NCBI GenBank assembly: GCA_031406155.1 | Contig: JANOGW010000012.1 | Coordinates: 124,001 to 188,000, forward strand | Source of the DNA: JACMNW01 sp031406155 | GTDB lineage: Bacteria; Pseudomonadota; Alphaproteobacteria; Rhodobacterales; Rhodobacteraceae | Direction of reading: 5' to 3' | DNA length: 64,000 nt | Program-made: the position numbers and the translations under genes | Shown here: one piece after another, positions 26,630 to 35,744 of the stretch | Layout: each line of letters starts with the position of its first letter | Numbering within the stretch: position 1 is the stretch's first letter | Notes under the pieces: model-generated | Seen by the model: the letters and a program-made list of their open reading frames with translations, nothing else | Database searches by the model: none | Told to the model about the DNA's origin: nothing

Positions 26630-26859
26630 TAGTTTTCTTCGTTCGATTGTTTCCGATCAGTGCAAATTGTCACTGAATAGCCGCGTTTTTCCCTAATTCC
26701 AGCCGCAGCCCGGGTGCATCTTGGCATCGTAGCTGCACAAAGCTTCTCTCGGCGCTGCGATTTAAGTAGCCCCCACCCAGATTGTGGCGCCGAGATACCT
26801 TTCGCTTTTCATTCCCCCGACCACGACTTACGCTTTGCGCCTGAACAAAAGGCGGCTTC

Positions 26860-28437
26860 ATGCGTGATTTCCAGCGTCCCGGCAGATCGGCGGTGTTTGC
26901 CAGCAACGGCATGTGTGCCACGTCACACCCATTGGCCGCGAAAGTTGCCGTCGATACATTGCAAACGGGTGGCAATGCGGTCGATGCCGCAATCGCGGGC
27001 GCGGTGCTGCTTGGCCTTTGTGAGCCGCAGATGACCGGACTTGGTGGCGACTGCTTTGTTCTGCTGAAACCCGCAGGCGAAGATCGGGTCATCGCCTTGA
27101 ATGGCTCTGGTCGCGCACCGAAGGGGCTGTGCGCGGACACCATGCGCGCGACGGGAACGGCGTCGGTTCCGGTAAACGGGGTTGAAGCCATCACACTGCC
27201 TGGCGCGGTCGATGCGTTCTGCCGGCTGTCCGCAGACTGGGGCTGCCTTGATTTGGCGCAAACTCTGGCCCCCGCCATTCATTACGCCGTCGAAGGCGTG
27301 CCCGTGGCCCCGCGCACCGCCTTTGATTGGTCCAAAGCGGCGGATGGACTGCAAGGCGATGCGCGGCATTTCTATCTTTTGCAAGGCCACGCACCCAAGG
27401 CCGGCCAAGTGTTCCGCGCACCCGGCCAAGCCGAAGTTCTGCGTAAGATCGCATCGCACGGTCGCGCCGGGTTCTACGAAGGCGACGTGGCGGATGACAT
27501 GGTCGCGTCGCTGCGCCGGCTTGGCGGCAGCCACCAGACCGAGGATTTTGCCGACGTCGCCTGTGACTATGGCGATCCGGTCAGCGGGATCTACAAGGGA
27601 ACCGAGGTGCTGGAGCATCCGCCAAACGGGCAGGGCGCCACAGCAATCCTGCTGTTGAACATCCTGGCCGAGTTTGATCTGGCAAGCCTTGATCCCTTCG
27701 GTGCCGCCCGCGCGCATCTGGAGGCTGAGGCTACAAAACTCGCCTATGATGCGCGCAACCGGTTTCTGGCCGACAAAGATCACACCGTCCGGCTGGCACA
27801 TATGCTGGCCCCCGACACGGCAAAGGCGCTGGCCGCCCTGATCGATCCGGCGCGGGCAATGCCTGCCGCCGCCCCGCTGACCGAGGCCGTTCACAAGGAT
27901 ACGATTTACATCACGGTCGTCGACAAGGATCGCATGGCGGTTTCGCTGATCTATTCGGTGTTCCTCAGCTTTGGGTCCGGTCATGCCAGTGCGCGGTTCG
28001 GGATAAATTTCCAGAACCGGGGGGCGGGATTTACCCTGGCGAAAGGCCACCCGAACGAGGCCGCCGGCGGCAAACGTCCGATGCACACCATCATCCCCGG
28101 AATGCTGCGCAAGAACGGCCGTGTGACCATGCCATTCGGGGTGATGGGCGGCGCGTATCAACCCAACGGCCACGCAAGGTTTGTGACCAACATGATCGAT
28201 TTCGGCCTAGATCCGCAGGCGGCAATCGACGCGCCGCGCGCATTCGGTGCGGGCGAGACCCTGATTGTGGAGCGCGGCTATTCCACACAGGTTTGTGGGC
28301 AGCTTGCCGAACTTGGCCACAAGATAGAGCTGCCGGATGGCCCCCTTGGCGGTGCGCAGGCCATATTGATCGAGGATAGCGGCGTTCTGCAGGGGGCATC
28401 CGACCCACGCAAGGACGGCTGCGCTTTGGGGTATTGA
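26860..28437 (+). CDS. ggt: gamma-glutamyltransferase family protein
   Basis: 525 residues. Ntn-hydrolase that self-cleaves before a catalytic threonine, here T348 in HKDTIYITVVD. Other landmarks: GGNAVDAAIAGAVLLGLCEPQMTG, GGDCFVLL and the C-terminal QVCGQLAELGH. No signal peptide is visible, so it is likely the cytoplasmic YwrD-like branch rather than periplasmic Ggt; activity on glutathione is inferred. It ends two to five bases before the methionine sulfoxide reductase gene, suggesting an operon of thiol and sulfur metabolism. Confidence 0.88.
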   Translation: MRDFQRPGRSAVFASNGMCATSHPLAAKVAVDTLQTGGNAVDAAIAGAVLLGLCEPQMTGLGGDCFVLLKPAGEDRVIALNGSGRAPKGLCADTMRATGTASVPVNGVEAITLPGAVDAFCRLSADWGCLDLAQTLAPAIHYAVEGVPVAPRTAFDWSKAADGLQGDARHFYLLQGHAPKAGQVFRAPGQAEVLRKIASHGRAGFYEGDVADDMVASLRRLGGSHQTEDFADVACDYGDPVSGIYKGTEVLEHPPNGQGATAILLLNILAEFDLASLDPFGAARAHLEAEATKLAYDARNRFLADKDHTVRLAHMLAPDTAKALAALIDPARAMPAAAPLTEAVHKDTIYITVVDKDRMAVSLIYSVFLSFGSGHASARFGINFQNRGAGFTLAKGHPNEAAGGKRPMHTIIPGMLRKNGRVTMPFGVMGGAYQPNGHARFVTNMIDFGLDPQAAIDAPRAFGAGETLIVERGYSTQVCGQLAELGHKIELPDGPLGGAQAILIEDSGVLQGASDPRKDGCALGY

Positions 28438-28442
28438 CTGCG

Positions 28443-28895
28443 ATGAACTACGATAACTTGGCCACCAGCATTACTGCCTTGTGTAAGGGCGAAACCGACG
28501 CGGTGTCACTGATGGCGACGGTGGCTTGCGAAGTGCACAACAGCCATCCCCTGGCTGACTGGACCGGGTTTTACCGCGTCGTCGGCCCGGAGTTGTTGAA
28601 AGTTGGCCCCTATCAGGGTGGGCATGGCTGTCTTGTCATTCCGTTTTCGCGCGGCGTTTGTGGGGCTGTTGCGCGCACCGAAAAGCCGCTTATCGTGCCC
28701 GACGTGGATGCGTTTGCGGGCCACATCGCCTGTTCATCGACCACCCGGTCAGAGCTTGTGCTGCCGGTGTGGAACGGCGAAGGGCGGCTGATTGGCGTGT
28801 TTGATCTGGATAGCGATACACCGGCGGCGTTCAGCGAAACCGACGAGGCGCGGCTGACCGCGATTCTTGCCGATGTGTTTCGCAACGCGGCTTGA
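28443..28895 (+). CDS. msrC: free methionine-R-sulfoxide reductase (GAF domain)
   Basis: 150 residues, a single GAF domain. Cysteines C63 (GGHGCLVIPF), C73 (RGVCGAV) and C97 (HIACSST) have the 10- and 24-residue spacing of the catalytic C84/C94/C118 of E. coli fRMsr, so the enzyme should be active. It reduces free Met-R-sulfoxide using thioredoxin. A TTG three codons upstream (28434) overlaps the ggt stop; the ATG at 28443 is preferred. The next gene is a homocysteine methyltransferase, so the cluster handles methionine repair and synthesis. Confidence 0.92.
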   Translation: MNYDNLATSITALCKGETDAVSLMATVACEVHNSHPLADWTGFYRVVGPELLKVGPYQGGHGCLVIPFSRGVCGAVARTEKPLIVPDVDAFAGHIACSSTTRSELVLPVWNGEGRLIGVFDLDSDTPAAFSETDEARLTAILADVFRNAA

Positions 28896-28941
28896 TCTTG
28901 GGCATGGCACAGCTGATGGTGCCCGAAATTGCGAGGCACAG

Positions 28942-29838
28942 ATGACGGTCATCACCCTACTTGACGGCGGCATGGGGCAGGAACTGGTGGCACGGTCCGG
29001 CGATGTGCCGACGCCGCTTTGGGCGACGCGGGTGATGCTGGATCACCCCGAAATGGTACGCGCCATCCATGCCGATTACTTTGCGGCGGGGGCCAGCATT
29101 GCCACCACCAATACCTACGCGATCCACCACGATCGGCTGGAACATGCTGATCTGGATGGACTATTTGAATCCCTGCACCGCAGCGCGCTATCGCAGGCAG
29201 CTGAGGCGCGGGCGGCGCATGGCAAGGGGCTGATTGCAGGGTCGATGGGGCCGCTGGTGGCCTCTTACCGGCCCGAGGTGACGCAGCCATTGGAGGAAGC
29301 GGCACCCAAGTATGCCGAGATTGCCGCCCTGTTAGGCCCGAATGTCGATTTGATTTTGCTGGAAACCATGGCGTCAGTTCTTCAGGCCGAGGGTGCCCTG
29401 GAGGGGGCACAGGTGGCGGGCAAACCGGTGTGGTTGTCGGTGACTGTGAACGATCACGATGGCCGCTTGCTGCGGTCGGATGAGCCGATATCAGACCTTC
29501 AATCCATCATCGAAACCTACCGTCCGGCGGCGGTTCTGGTGAACTGCTCGGTTCCCGAAGCGATGGCGACTGCTTTGACCGAAGTCGCTAAATTTGGCCT
29601 GCCATTTGGGGCCTATGCCAATGGTTTCACGCATATTTCCGGCAACTTCCTGAAGGATGCGGCGACAGTTTCCGAACTGACCCACAGGCACGATCTTACG
29701 CCGGCGAAATACACCGAATTTGCCATGGCTTGGGTGGCGCAGGGGGCAACGATCGTGGGCGGGTGCTGCGAGGTCGGGCCCGCGCATATCCGGCATCTGC
29801 ACGACGCGCTGATCGCTGCCGGTCATCAGATCGTATGA
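28942..29838 (+). CDS. homocysteine S-methyltransferase family protein
   Basis: 298 residues from the ATG at 28942 (MTVITLLDGGMGQEL), with GAGG upstream. A TIM barrel with the zinc-thiolate ligands C202 (VNCSVPEA) and C275-C276 (IVGGCCEVGP). It transfers a methyl group from a donor such as S-methylmethionine or a betaine to homocysteine; the donor is not determined by sequence. The stop overlaps the next start as ATGA. Confidence 0.9.
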   Translation: MTVITLLDGGMGQELVARSGDVPTPLWATRVMLDHPEMVRAIHADYFAAGASIATTNTYAIHHDRLEHADLDGLFESLHRSALSQAAEARAAHGKGLIAGSMGPLVASYRPEVTQPLEEAAPKYAEIAALLGPNVDLILLETMASVLQAEGALEGAQVAGKPVWLSVTVNDHDGRLLRSDEPISDLQSIIETYRPAAVLVNCSVPEAMATALTEVAKFGLPFGAYANGFTHISGNFLKDAATVSELTHRHDLTPAKYTEFAMAWVAQGATIVGGCCEVGPAHIRHLHDALIAAGHQIV

Positions 29839-30485
29839 TCGAATTTCAGTACGATCCGCCGACTGGTCCTTTGGTGATTCTGCATCAGGACGACCAGATC
29901 ATGGTGCTGGACAAGCCGCCGGGGCTGTTGTCAGTGCCAGGCAAGCTGGAAGGGCGGCGCGACTGTCTGGAGTTGCGGTTGCGGGCGGTCAATCCTGAAA
30001 CGCTGCTGGTGCATCGGTTGGACTGTGACACTTCGGGCGTGATGATCTTTGCCCGCAGTAAGGCTGCACAGGGGTTCCTGGGGCAGGAGTTTGAAAAGCG
30101 CCGAGCTAATAAGACCTATATTGCAAGGCTTTGGGGGCGATTGACGCCAGAGGCCGGGCGCGTCGACTTGCCGCTTTGCACCGATTGGCCGAACCGGCCG
30201 CGACAGCACGTGGACCATGAGAATGGACGGCCGGCGCAGACGGATTGGCAGGTTCTGGGATATGAGGGTGACACGACCCGTGTGCGGCTGCACCCATTGA
30301 CGGGCCGCAGCCATCAGTTGCGGGTGCACATGCTGGAACTGGGGCAGCCGATTTTGGGCGATCCGATCTATGCGACAGGTGCGGCGCTGGCGTTTCCCCG
30401 ATTGATGCTGCATGCGGAAAGCCTGACGTTGCATCATCCGGCGACGAACGAGCTAGTGACGTTTTCAGCGTCTTGTCCGTTTTGA
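29835..30485 (+). CDS. RluA-family rRNA/tRNA pseudouridine synthase
   Basis: 216 residues from the ATG at 29835. Landmarks: LDKPPGLLSVPGK, HRLDCDTSGVMIFA with the catalytic D63, RVRLHPLTGRSHQLRVHML and LILGDP-type IYATG. There is no S4 domain, consistent with the single-domain RluA (23S U746/tRNA U32) type, though the exact target is unproven. Coupled by ATGA to the methyltransferase gene. Its stop is one base from the stop of the convergent flavin oxidoreductase gene. Confidence 0.9.
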   Translation: MIEFQYDPPTGPLVILHQDDQIMVLDKPPGLLSVPGKLEGRRDCLELRLRAVNPETLLVHRLDCDTSGVMIFARSKAAQGFLGQEFEKRRANKTYIARLWGRLTPEAGRVDLPLCTDWPNRPRQHVDHENGRPAQTDWQVLGYEGDTTRVRLHPLTGRSHQLRVHMLELGQPILGDPIYATGAALAFPRLMLHAESLTLHHPATNELVTFSASCPF

Positions 30486-30486
30486 A

Positions 30487-32463
30487 CTACAGGTTCAGGG
30501 CGGTCTTTCGGCCTTCGTGAAACGCATAGGCGGCGAGGCGGGGGGCGGCGCAATCACCGATGCGGTGAGCGATTTTGCCCGGGAAAGTTTCGGGGAACGG
30601 GTCGAAGGCGACATTGGTTGTGGCCATGACCAAGGCCGAGGCGGGTAGAGTGGTTTCCTCGCCCGTCAGGAAGGATCGAACAGTTACGCCATTGCCATGC
30701 CAGCGGGTAATGCAATGTTCTGCATAGGTTTTAACCCCCAGCTTGCCCAAGGTGCGGCGCACCGGGCCGTCGGCGGCAGTGCGGGTGATTTCTTTGCCGA
30801 TGTAGGGGTCTGGTGTGACGATGATCACTTGTTTACCGTGTTCGGCCAGATACCAGGCGGTGCCAACGCCGCGCCAGTTGCCGCCTTCGTCGTAAACCAC
30901 GACGGCGTCGCCAAGGTGGGCTTCACGGCGCAGGACGTCTTCGGGCGACCAGACATTACCGAGATCTAATCCGGGCAGATGGGGTTCGGATGGCAGCCAG
31001 CGCTGGCGGCGGGTCTCGTCGGGTAGCGACCCGGTCGCCAGGATGACAATGTCGGCGGGATGGGCGTTAAGCTCTTGTTCGTCAAGGTAGGAGTTCAGGC
31101 GCAGGGTGACGCCAAGTTTTGTGAATTGATGTTCGTACCAGTCTAACAGATCAAGGATTTGTGCCCGGCGCGGCTGCAGGCCAGCGAGGCGAAACTGACC
31201 GCCGATATGGCCAGACGCTTCAACAATTTCAACCGTATAGCCACGTTCCGCGGCGACCCTTGCGGCCTCCAGCCCCGCTGGTCCGGCACCGACGACCAGT
31301 ACAGAGCGTGGGGTTTCGGCGCGCACAAACCGATCACCACCCCATTCCCATTCCCGCCCGACCGATGGGTTGATCAGGCACGAAATCCAGTAATCGCGGC
31401 TGCGCCGACCCCAGCACATCTGGTTGCACGAAATACAGCCCCGAACATCATCTGCCCGGCCTTCCATTGCTTTGCGCGCCAGATGCGGATCGGCGATCTG
31501 GCCGCGCACGATGGAGACAAGGTCAGCCTCGCCCGCGCTAAGCACGGTTTCAGCGTTCCCGGGCGTCCTGATGCCTGCCTCTGATGTGATCACCGCATGT
31601 TTGACGATGGCTTTCAGTTGCGCCGTAAGCGGCGTTGTCAGCTTTTCGGCATGGGTGAAGGGCGGGATTATGCTTTCGAATTCGAGGTAGCTGCCAGAGC
31701 CGACGGTGACGTAGTCCACGTCACCGGTAGCGTCATGCAAAGCGACGATTTCGCAGAGGTTTTCGGCGGAAAGTGTCACCGAGTAAGCGGTTGAATAGCT
31801 GATGGCGATGCCGATGACGAAATCCGGACCGCAGGATTGTCTTATGTTTTCAATAAGGTTACGGGAAAATCGAGTGCGGTTTTCCAGACTGCCGCCCCAC
31901 TCATCAGTGCGCTGGTTCGACCACGGGGTCCAGAACTGATCAAGCAGGGAATGATAGGCGGCCCACACCTCGACCCCTTGAAATCCGCAGGCTTTGGCGC
32001 GGATGGCGGCGGCGACGTGGGCGTCAAGCAATTCTTGCACTTCCGCCCCGGTCATGGCGTGCGAGCCGTCACTATCATGGTAGCTGGGGCCACCGGACGG
32101 CGACCAATGCGGGGCAAACGACAGGTCGGCGTCACCATGTGCACCGATGTGGTAAAGTTGTTGCAGGATCACCGCACCGGCGGCTTTGACTGGTCCGGTA
32201 ACGGCTTGAAAGTGTGGGATAATGGCATCGTCTGAATGCAGAAAATTACCGCGTGTCAGAACGCAGGTTCTATGTACCGGAACGGGTTCGGTGACGATCA
32301 TCGCGGCACCGCCAAGGGCCCGTTCCAGCAGGTAGGCGGCGTAGCGGGGCCCGGGCAGACCGGCCTCTGCCATGTTGGCAGTATGGGCCCCGAACACCAC
32401 GCGATTGCGCAGGGTATGACCGCGCAATTGCAGGGGCTTCATCAGGTTTGGATGGCTGGTCAC
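30487..32463 (-). CDS. Old-yellow-enzyme/FAD fusion oxidoreductase (Fe-S)
   Basis: 658 residues with a three-part architecture: N-terminal FMN TIM barrel (LRNRVVFGAHTANM, EVWAAYHSLLDQFWTP), a four-cysteine Fe-S motif CISCNQMCWGRRSRDYWISC near residue 345, and a C-terminal NAD(P)/FAD module (VLVVGAGPAGLEAARVAAERG). This is the layout of trimethylamine/dimethylglycine dehydrogenases, N-methylproline demethylases and 2,4-dienoyl-CoA reductase. GTG start overlapping the aldehyde dehydrogenase stop as GTGA; an ATG at 32442 is also possible. Pairing with an aldehyde dehydrogenase suggests oxidative demethylation or a related catabolic step (inference). Confidence 0.85.
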   Translation of the reverse strand: MTSHPNLMKPLQLRGHTLRNRVVFGAHTANMAEAGLPGPRYAAYLLERALGGAAMIVTEPVPVHRTCVLTRGNFLHSDDAIIPHFQAVTGPVKAAGAVILQQLYHIGAHGDADLSFAPHWSPSGGPSYHDSDGSHAMTGAEVQELLDAHVAAAIRAKACGFQGVEVWAAYHSLLDQFWTPWSNQRTDEWGGSLENRTRFSRNLIENIRQSCGPDFVIGIAISYSTAYSVTLSAENLCEIVALHDATGDVDYVTVGSGSYLEFESIIPPFTHAEKLTTPLTAQLKAIVKHAVITSEAGIRTPGNAETVLSAGEADLVSIVRGQIADPHLARKAMEGRADDVRGCISCNQMCWGRRSRDYWISCLINPSVGREWEWGGDRFVRAETPRSVLVVGAGPAGLEAARVAAERGYTVEIVEASGHIGGQFRLAGLQPRRAQILDLLDWYEHQFTKLGVTLRLNSYLDEQELNAHPADIVILATGSLPDETRRQRWLPSEPHLPGLDLGNVWSPEDVLRREAHLGDAVVVYDEGGNWRGVGTAWYLAEHGKQVIIVTPDPYIGKEITRTAADGPVRRTLGKLGVKTYAEHCITRWHGNGVTVRSFLTGEETTLPASALVMATTNVAFDPFPETFPGKIAHRIGDCAAPRLAAYAFHEGRKTALNL

Positions 32464-33929
32464 TCAGCCGCAGCGTCCCGCCTGTCGTCCTGTTCGTTAT
32501 CCCAACCGGAGATTGCCTTGACCTCGAGAAATTCCTCGATGCCCCAATGGCCGCCTTCGCGGGCGCGGCCCGAGGCTTTGATGCCGCCGAAGGGGGAACC
32601 GGCGCTGCGCGATTTGCCGTTCATCTGCACCATGCCGGACCGCAACAGGCGGGCAAGGCGGTTGCGGCGGGCGCCGTCTTGCGATTGCACATAGTTGGTC
32701 AGGCCGTAAGGCGTGTCATTGGCGATATGTACCGCTTCTTCCTCGGTATCGAAGGCCATGATCGACAGTACTGGTCCGAAGATTTCCTCGCGCTCGATGG
32801 TCATGCCCGGGGTGACATCGGCAAACACCGTGGGTTTGACGTAGAAGCCGCGGTTCAGGCCATCGGGGCGACCCAAGCCACCGGCGACAAGGCGCGCGCC
32901 TTCGTCGATGCCCTGCTGGATGTAGCCTTGGATCTGGTCCCATTGGCGTTGATTGACCACGGGGCCGATGTGATTGCCGGATTCGGATGCAGGGCCGACT
33001 TTGATCGAGCTGGCAACTTTAGCGGCGGTTTCGACGGCGCGGTCATAGACCGATCGTTCGACCAACATCCGCGACGGCGCGTTGCAGGATTGACCCGAGT
33101 TATCCATCATCTGGCGTACGCCGCGTTCAACGGCGCGGTCATCGGCATCGGCGAAGATCAGGTTGGCACCTTTGCCACCGAGTTCCAGTGCCACGCGTTT
33201 CAGCGTTTGCGCGGCTGCGATAGAAATGGCACGGCCAGCGCGGGTGGAGCCGGTGAAGGATATCATCTCGACATCTGGATGCGCCGATAGCTGGCTGCCG
33301 ACACCGGGGCCGTCGCCGTTGACGAGGTTGAAGACGCCGGGGGGCAGGCCCGCGTCGTGGCAAAACTCGGCGAACACGAGCGATGACAGAGGGGATTCTT
33401 CGGATGGTTTCAGGATGCAAGTGCATCCGGCAAGCAGCGCGGGGATGACTTTGAGGGTGACTTGGTTCATCGGCCAGTTCCATGGCGTGATCAGACCGAC
33501 GACGCCGATGGGTTCTAATGCGATGCGGTCATGCGGGGTGTTGTCGTTCAGGGGCCTGATCCATTGCATCTGATCGAACGCGGTGAGGAAGTTTTTCAGG
33601 TGCCACGGCAGGCAGGGGGCTTGGCTATTGCGGCTCATGTCGATGGGGGCGCCCATTTCCATGCTGATGGCGCGGGCCATGTCTTCGACGCGGGCTTCGT
33701 ATTGGGCGAGGATGGCGGCTACATAGGCGCGGCGGGTGGCGCGGGGCGTGACGGACCATGTGGCGAAGGCGGCTTTGGCGGCAGCGACGGCGGCGTTGGT
33801 GTCAGCTTCGGACCCCAGGCTGATGGTGGCGCAGGGTTCTTCGGTGGAGGGGTCGATCACGGCGCAATCGCGCGGGATGGCGGGGGCGACCCATGCGCCG
33901 TTGATGTAGAATTTGCGAGCGTCGATCAT
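32460..33929 (-). CDS. aldehyde dehydrogenase family protein
   Basis: 489 residues from the ATG at 33929, which has GGAGG five bases upstream; the open frame extends 156 bases further without support. NAD(P)-dependent oxidation of an aldehyde to an acid. Landmarks: LITPWNWPMNQ, FTGSTRAG, general base E249 in ALELGGKGANLIF, nucleophile C282 in NSGQSCNAPSR. First gene of a two-gene operon with the flavin/Fe-S oxidoreductase and divergent from the peroxiredoxin gene. The substrate cannot be told from sequence. Confidence 0.92.
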   Translation of the reverse strand: MIDARKFYINGAWVAPAIPRDCAVIDPSTEEPCATISLGSEADTNAAVAAAKAAFATWSVTPRATRRAYVAAILAQYEARVEDMARAISMEMGAPIDMSRNSQAPCLPWHLKNFLTAFDQMQWIRPLNDNTPHDRIALEPIGVVGLITPWNWPMNQVTLKVIPALLAGCTCILKPSEESPLSSLVFAEFCHDAGLPPGVFNLVNGDGPGVGSQLSAHPDVEMISFTGSTRAGRAISIAAAQTLKRVALELGGKGANLIFADADDRAVERGVRQMMDNSGQSCNAPSRMLVERSVYDRAVETAAKVASSIKVGPASESGNHIGPVVNQRQWDQIQGYIQQGIDEGARLVAGGLGRPDGLNRGFYVKPTVFADVTPGMTIEREEIFGPVLSIMAFDTEEEAVHIANDTPYGLTNYVQSQDGARRNRLARLLRSGMVQMNGKSRSAGSPFGGIKASGRAREGGHWGIEEFLEVKAISGWDNEQDDRRDAAAE

Positions 33930-34160
33930 GGGGTCCTCCGGGGTTTCGCCGCTATACGTGGCATCTGCGGCAGGGTGCTGCAAGCCCGGAACCGACGATG
34001 GATGTCGCGGGTGTGCCGGTAGTTCTGGGAAAATCGGTCGCTGCGGCTGGCACTGCCGGAACGTCGTTCCGATCTTGCACTGCAAGCTGGCGGGGGGATG
34101 AAACTTCGTTCCAGTTGGACTAAGTTAAATGCATTGAAAATCCAACCGACGGAGAACACC

Positions 34161-34817
34161 ATGTCGATCCGCATAAACGATATTGCCCCCGATTTCACGG
34201 CGGAGTCTACGGCCGGGACCATCCATTTTCATGACTGGGTGGGCGACAGTTACGCCATTATTTTCAGCCATCCGCGCGATTTCACGCCCGTGTGCACGAC
34301 CGAATTCGGTGCCGTGGCGCAACTTTCGCAGGAATGGGCCAAGCGCAACACCAAGGTGATCGGTGTGTCGGTCGATTCGGTTGCCGATCATGAAAAGTGG
34401 AAGCGCGACATTCAGGCCTTCGGTGGCGCGCCTGCGGATTTTCCGATCATCGACGATTCGTCGATGACGGTGGCCAAGGCTTATGACATGCTTGCAGCGG
34501 ATTACTATCTGCCCGCCGAAGGGCGCACGCCCGCGCATTCGCAAACCGTACGGACGGTGTTCATTGTGGGGCCGGACAAGAAGATCAAGCTGACGATGAG
34601 CTACCCGATGACGGTGGGGCGCAACTTTGCCGAGATCTTGCGCGCGCTTGATGCGGTTCAGGCAACCGACGGCGTACCGCTTGCGACGCCTGCGAACTGG
34701 CAACCGGGGCAGGATGTGATCGTGGCACTGTCACTGGACAATGCGGCGGCGGAAGCGCGCTTTGGCAAGCTGGACATCAAGCTGCCCTATCTGCGGTATG
34801 CCAAGGCACCGACGTAG
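34161..34817 (+). CDS. 1-Cys peroxiredoxin (Prx6 type)
   Basis: 218 residues from the ATG at 34161 with GGAG upstream. The peroxidatic cysteine is C45 in HPRDFTPVCTTE. The long C-terminal extension with SYPMTVGRNFAEILRALDAVQ and VPLATPANWQPGQDV is the Prx6 subgroup, which uses a single cysteine. It reduces H2O2 and organic hydroperoxides with an external thiol. It is divergent from the aldehyde dehydrogenase operon across about 230 bases. Confidence 0.93.
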   Translation: MSIRINDIAPDFTAESTAGTIHFHDWVGDSYAIIFSHPRDFTPVCTTEFGAVAQLSQEWAKRNTKVIGVSVDSVADHEKWKRDIQAFGGAPADFPIIDDSSMTVAKAYDMLAADYYLPAEGRTPAHSQTVRTVFIVGPDKKIKLTMSYPMTVGRNFAEILRALDAVQATDGVPLATPANWQPGQDVIVALSLDNAAAEARFGKLDIKLPYLRYAKAPT

Positions 34818-34995
34818 CGGCTTGCGGCAGGTCAGCGGGGGTTTCACACCCCGTCGCCTTTGGGCTAGAACCAACGGCGCCTCAATGGCGACTTCCGTGG
34901 GATATCTGCGCCAAAATGAACAATCACGAAACCGGCTGACGCACAGGCGATGCCGCGCTTCATGTCGTGGTGTTGACTGTCGGCCTTGGCGGTGA

Positions 34996-35598
34996 TCAGG
35001 CCTGCGATCGTTTGGCGTAAAGCACCACGCGGCTGCCGATCGGGACAGTATCGTAAAGGGCTGTGACGTGTTCGTTGACCAGTCTGACGCAACCGTTGGA
35101 CACCGCCGAGCCGATAGTCCATGGCTCCGGCGTGCCGTGGATACGCAGGAAGGTGTCGCCGCGCACATCGTCGAACAGGTAAAGCGCGCGCGCGCCCAGT
35201 GGGTTGGTGGGGCCGCCCGGCATACCATCCGCGAACTGCGCGTAGCTGCCCGGGTTGCGCGCGATCATTTCCTTGGTGGGCGTCCAGCTTGGCCACTCCT
35301 TCTTGGCGCCGATCTTGAAGATACCGGGGATATAAAGATCACCGCGGCCAACGCCGACGGTGTAGCGGATGGCCTTGCCCTTGGGCAGGGTCCAGTACAG
35401 TGAATAGGTGTTCGGATCGACGTGAATCTCGCCGGGTTCGACCTTGGTCTTCAGGCGCACCGGAGTCGGAAGCTGCGCCTCTGTCAGCGCCCAGTCTTTG
35501 GGTTTGGGGCCTGCGAGGGCCGGCGCCGCCAGCAATACCGAAGCGGAAAGGGTGGAGCCGATGAAGCGGCGTCGTGAAAGGGCGGGGGAGGGCAGCAT
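34996..35598 (-). CDS. Tat-exported L,D-transpeptidase
   Basis: 200 residues. The N-terminus carries a twin-arginine signal (SRRRFIG, then a hydrophobic stretch ending APALAGP). The YkuD catalytic motif is IHGTPEPWTIGSAVSNGCVRL, with the active-site His and Cys. Members crosslink peptidoglycan meso-DAP residues or attach proteins to it in the periplasm. This is the exported counterpart of the signal-less YkuD protein next to ribA in this window. Confidence 0.9.
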   Translation of the reverse strand: MLPSPALSRRRFIGSTLSASVLLAAPALAGPKPKDWALTEAQLPTPVRLKTKVEPGEIHVDPNTYSLYWTLPKGKAIRYTVGVGRGDLYIPGIFKIGAKKEWPSWTPTKEMIARNPGSYAQFADGMPGGPTNPLGARALYLFDDVRGDTFLRIHGTPEPWTIGSAVSNGCVRLVNEHVTALYDTVPIGSRVVLYAKRSQA

Positions 35599-35690
35599 TT
35601 TGCGCGAACCTATATGTTTGAATGAGTGAAGGGTTTCCGGTTCGTTGATTCGAGGCCAGAGTATGAATTATCAAGACCTGCAAATGGTGC

Positions 35691-35719
35691 AAAAAAGCCC
35701 CAGGTTTCCCCGGGGCTTT
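35691..35719 (-). terminator. intrinsic terminator of pnp
   Basis: Read on the minus strand: AAAGCCCC, a ten-base apical region with an inner GG/CC pair, GGGGCTTT and then further T residues (six in total). It lies 26 bases after the pnp stop. Confidence 0.85.
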
Positions 35720-35744
35720 GATTATTTTGGCATCACGATGACGT

